64,000 nt of DNA, taken from assembly GCA_029959085.1 (NCBI GenBank), contig JARWIR010000094.1, forward strand, positions 1,054,001 through 1,118,000. Direction: 5' to 3'. The DNA comes from Nemophila menziesii. Lineage: Eukaryota; Streptophyta; Magnoliopsida; Boraginales; Hydrophyllaceae. The notes below the pieces were generated by a model. It had not been told where the DNA came from, did not search any database, and saw nothing but the letters and a program-made list of their open reading frames with translations. Numbering within the stretch: the first letter of the stretch is position 1; every line of letters starts with the position of its first letter. Below are positions 62,005 to 64,000 of this stretch, piece after piece. A program made the translations under genes and the position numbers.

Positions 62005-63414
62005 AAACCCATCTGGTATGTACGGGAAACAAGTTAGCCAGGTGATCGGGCTAACTGTTCGAGAGAGGATACCTCCATGCTACAAATCGTGGAGTAAAGT
62101 TCCGACAAAATATCTGTTATTAAGCGATTATCAGTAAATATTAATATTTATATATATGAATTTCTTAATTTAATTAACATTAAAAATAATCTTGAATGTA
62201 TCAATTTTTTGATATACCTAACTGGAGAAGAAGGGATGATTGGAGGTTTATATCTGGTAATTTGGATGATACAATGCGATTACGTTATAAAGACTACAAA
62301 TATGACACGAAGAAGGACTTTTACTTGTTGAATAAGAAACCTAGTAATTTATCTTATGAGATATGGAACAGGTGTTGTGATTTGTGGGGTTCGAAGGAGG
62401 TGAAGGTATACTTATATATATTTTTTTAAAATTATATAATTTAGATTATATATAATTTTATTAATACTTGTGTTTTAAATTCTTTCAGAACCAAGCAAAT
62501 GTGAATAAAATAAACCGAAAGAAACAAAATAATAAGAGTGGAGCGGGGTCTCGTAAATATTCCCGAACTCGGGATATGCTTTACAAGGTACTTTGTTTTA
62601 TATGTATATATATTGTATTTTTAATTATATTCTGAATGAAACGGGGTGTTGAGAATTTGATCCCGAGTGGGAGGGTGGTAGCTAGGGATGAGGCACTCAA
62701 GAAGATATCCATATTCCTCAAATGGGTGGGTTTTTCTAGGTGGTGGGTAAGAGTAAGAAAATACAACAGTGGAGGTCCGAGGGTTATATGAACGCTGATG
62801 TAAGTTTATTTTAAAAGTAAAATTTTAATTTTATTTTATTCATAATTTGATTTTAATGAAAAAAATTCGTGTCGATAATTAAACAGAAATTCTTAAGAGA
62901 TGCTATGAAAGATCAAGTGACTCAGAGTCAATCGGATGAAGGCTTAGCTCGTGAGTTGTCGCAAAAGGAGCAAATCGATGCGGTGAGAGAAACTGCTAAA
63001 AAGGATGTTGGGTCGCCAAAGAGGAGCTGGACACCGGGTGTGGGTTGACCAAAAAAGAATAAGAGTCCTTCAACCACCCCGGCACAAGACGAGCATAACG
63101 CGATGATGATGGCGAGAATAAATGAGCTTCGAGTAGCCCAAGGACTTCCAGAGTACAGACGCCCTGATCAACCCTCTACTAGCGATGAGCCTCCAGTGTT
63201 TTTTCGGGCTGTTGTGAGTGATGCGCGGGGATTGATTAACGATATGAGAGCACGTGGAGGTTTGCAGCCTTTTCATCCTATGCCTCCTACTGATAGTGCA
63301 TCCGAGAGACTAGTTGATGAAGATGGTGATGAAGAGATGGACGAAGATAAAAAGATGATTATGATGACGAGTCCGAGGGAGAAGAGAAGACCCGTTTATA
63401 TGGCCTTTAATTGA
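62005..63414 (+). pseudogene. En/Spm (CACTA)-type transposase-associated gene, Transposase_24 family, decayed
   Basis: Several exons follow the order of the Transposase_24 (Ptta/En/Spm) domain: GKQVSQVIGLTVRERIPP then CYKSWSKVP (about 62029-62110); FFDIPNWRRRDDW ... KDFYLL ... WNRCCDLWGS (about 62205-62405); NRKKQNNKSGAGSRKYSRTR (about 62490-62588); RSEGYMNAD (about 62776-62801); then an acidic C-terminal exon from 62885 (KFLRDAMKDQVTQSQSDEG). Introns have GT/AG borders. Disablements are a TGA at about 61999-62005, apparent frameshift near 62660-62770 and a TGA at 63046-63048, after which the frame runs to 63414 through a Glu/Asp-rich tail. The TIR ends (CACTA) were not found. Confidence 0.7.
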
Positions 63415-63440
63415 TTATTTTTTATTATTTTGGTGATGTA

Positions 63441-63510
63441 ATATGACTTTGACTTTGGTTGACTTTGGTTGACTTCGTTCAAATGTGTTTGACTTTGGTT
63501 GAATTTGGAT
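63441..63510 (+). repeat. Short tandem repeat 'gactttggtt'
   Basis: Five or so units of 'gactttggtt' with variants ('gactttgactttggtt', 'gacttcgttc', 'gaatttggat') directly after the transposase pseudogene. Such short direct repeats are common near the ends of CACTA elements, where they bind transposase. Confidence 0.6.
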
Positions 63511-63619
63511 TGTTTTAATATTTTTAATAAGTTATTTGGTATTTTAATTATTTATTTTGGTTTATAATCGGTATTTTAATTGTTAATTGTATTTTTTTAA
63601 ATAAAAAAATATTATTTTA

Positions 63620-63659
63620 GAATTATATTTAATTGAAATATTGCAATTAAATATAATTC
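63620..63659. repeat. Perfect 16-bp inverted repeat with 8-base loop
   Basis: 'gaattatatttaattg' (63620-63635) and 'caattaaatataattc' (63644-63659) are exact reverse complements around 'aaatattg'. The motif 'aaatattgcaattaaatt' recurs at about 63683. It could fold at the 3' end of a transcript of the transposase pseudogene. Confidence 0.8.
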
Positions 63660-63795
63660 AGAATTAATTTTTTTTATTTAAATATTGCAATTAAATTGCT
63701 CAATATACCAATGAGATTTTATTTCGTTAGAGTTATTTTCATGAATCATACTTTTGTAGAAAGTGGGCTTAAATAATTTCACCCATGAATCATTA

Positions 63796-63990
63796 TCAAG
63801 TTGGACATTTCATAATGGTTTCATCAATTATTTCTAAATATTCAAATTTTCTCTTGATAAGTTCATTGAAATATTTTTTTTCTTTATAAACAACTCGAAA
63901 GTTATTTTTTTCATAAACAAGACGAGTTTCACATTGCTTTAAGCAATCATAATTTATAAATTGAAGCAAACAATCAGTTGTTTATTCTCG
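63796..63990 (-). other. Open frame without ATG, possible exon
   Basis: On the minus strand about 62 codons are open to a TGA at 63796-63798 with a Lys/Glu/Tyr-rich make-up (CETRLVYEKNNFRVVYKEKK, FEYLEIIDETIM). That length without a stop is unusual for such AT-rich DNA. It may continue beyond the window. No family recognised. Confidence 0.18.
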
Positions 63991-64000
63991 TCATTTTTTC

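Noticed and set aside
62581..62766. 61-codon minus-strand ORF
   Set aside because: Antisense of a Transposase_24 exon; same for the minus-strand ORF at 63070-63276.

Overview
The window looks like AT-rich nuclear DNA of a flowering plant, most likely a eudicot. Pointers are CT-rich leaders with TATA boxes, decayed genes with GT/AG introns, a LINE with DUF4283-type ORF1 and zf-RVT remnants, an En/Spm (CACTA)-type Transposase_24 remnant, several MITEs, and fragments that resemble two plant gene families (GMI1/SMCHD1-like ATPase and HAPLESS 8-like UBZ zinc-finger protein). I see no intact, convincing protein-coding gene, no rRNA or tRNA gene and no CRISPR array. Species cannot be named from sequence alone.

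Region 1 (1-43447) is a head-to-tail array of a ~4.08 kb unit: ten full copies plus a truncated eleventh, cut by the window start on the left. Copies 1-6 (subfamily A, 4077-4078 bp; copy 5 is 4265 bp because of a young MITE) and copies 8-10 (subfamily B, 4068 bp) are each nearly identical internally. Copy 7 is a hybrid: A-type in its first ~1.05 kb and B-type after. Copy 11 is the most diverged and stops at 43447. Each unit holds a TATA promoter-like block, a short leaky ORF that does not look selected, a decayed two-exon gene-like block, a degenerate minisatellite built on 'tactcgg' and an internal hAT-like MITE. The unit as a whole matches no family I recognise.

Region 2 (43448-60590) is a gene-fragment and transposon graveyard organised as a diverged duplication: segment I (43448-50926) and segment II (54039-60590) begin and end at the same points and share the same order of parts. 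Each carries three exons of a GMI1-like GHKL ATPase ending just before the catalytic N-box, a MITE of the same family as the one in the array unit, and part of a UBZ zinc-finger gene. The two segments are disabled at different sites. Segment II also has an extra ~2.2 kb block that ends in an inverted GMI1-like copy, giving a diverged palindrome around 57780. Between the segments lies a LINE whose two ends are in opposite orientation, as expected of twin priming.

Region 3 (60591-64000) has an unrecognised ORF, a long AT-rich stretch, a multi-exon CACTA transposase pseudogene (about 62000-63414), a short 'gactttggtt' repeat and a perfect 16-bp inverted repeat.

Nothing here suggests genes working together as a pathway. 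The main interest is the mega-satellite array, its homogenisation history, and the repeated capture and decay of gene fragments next to it.
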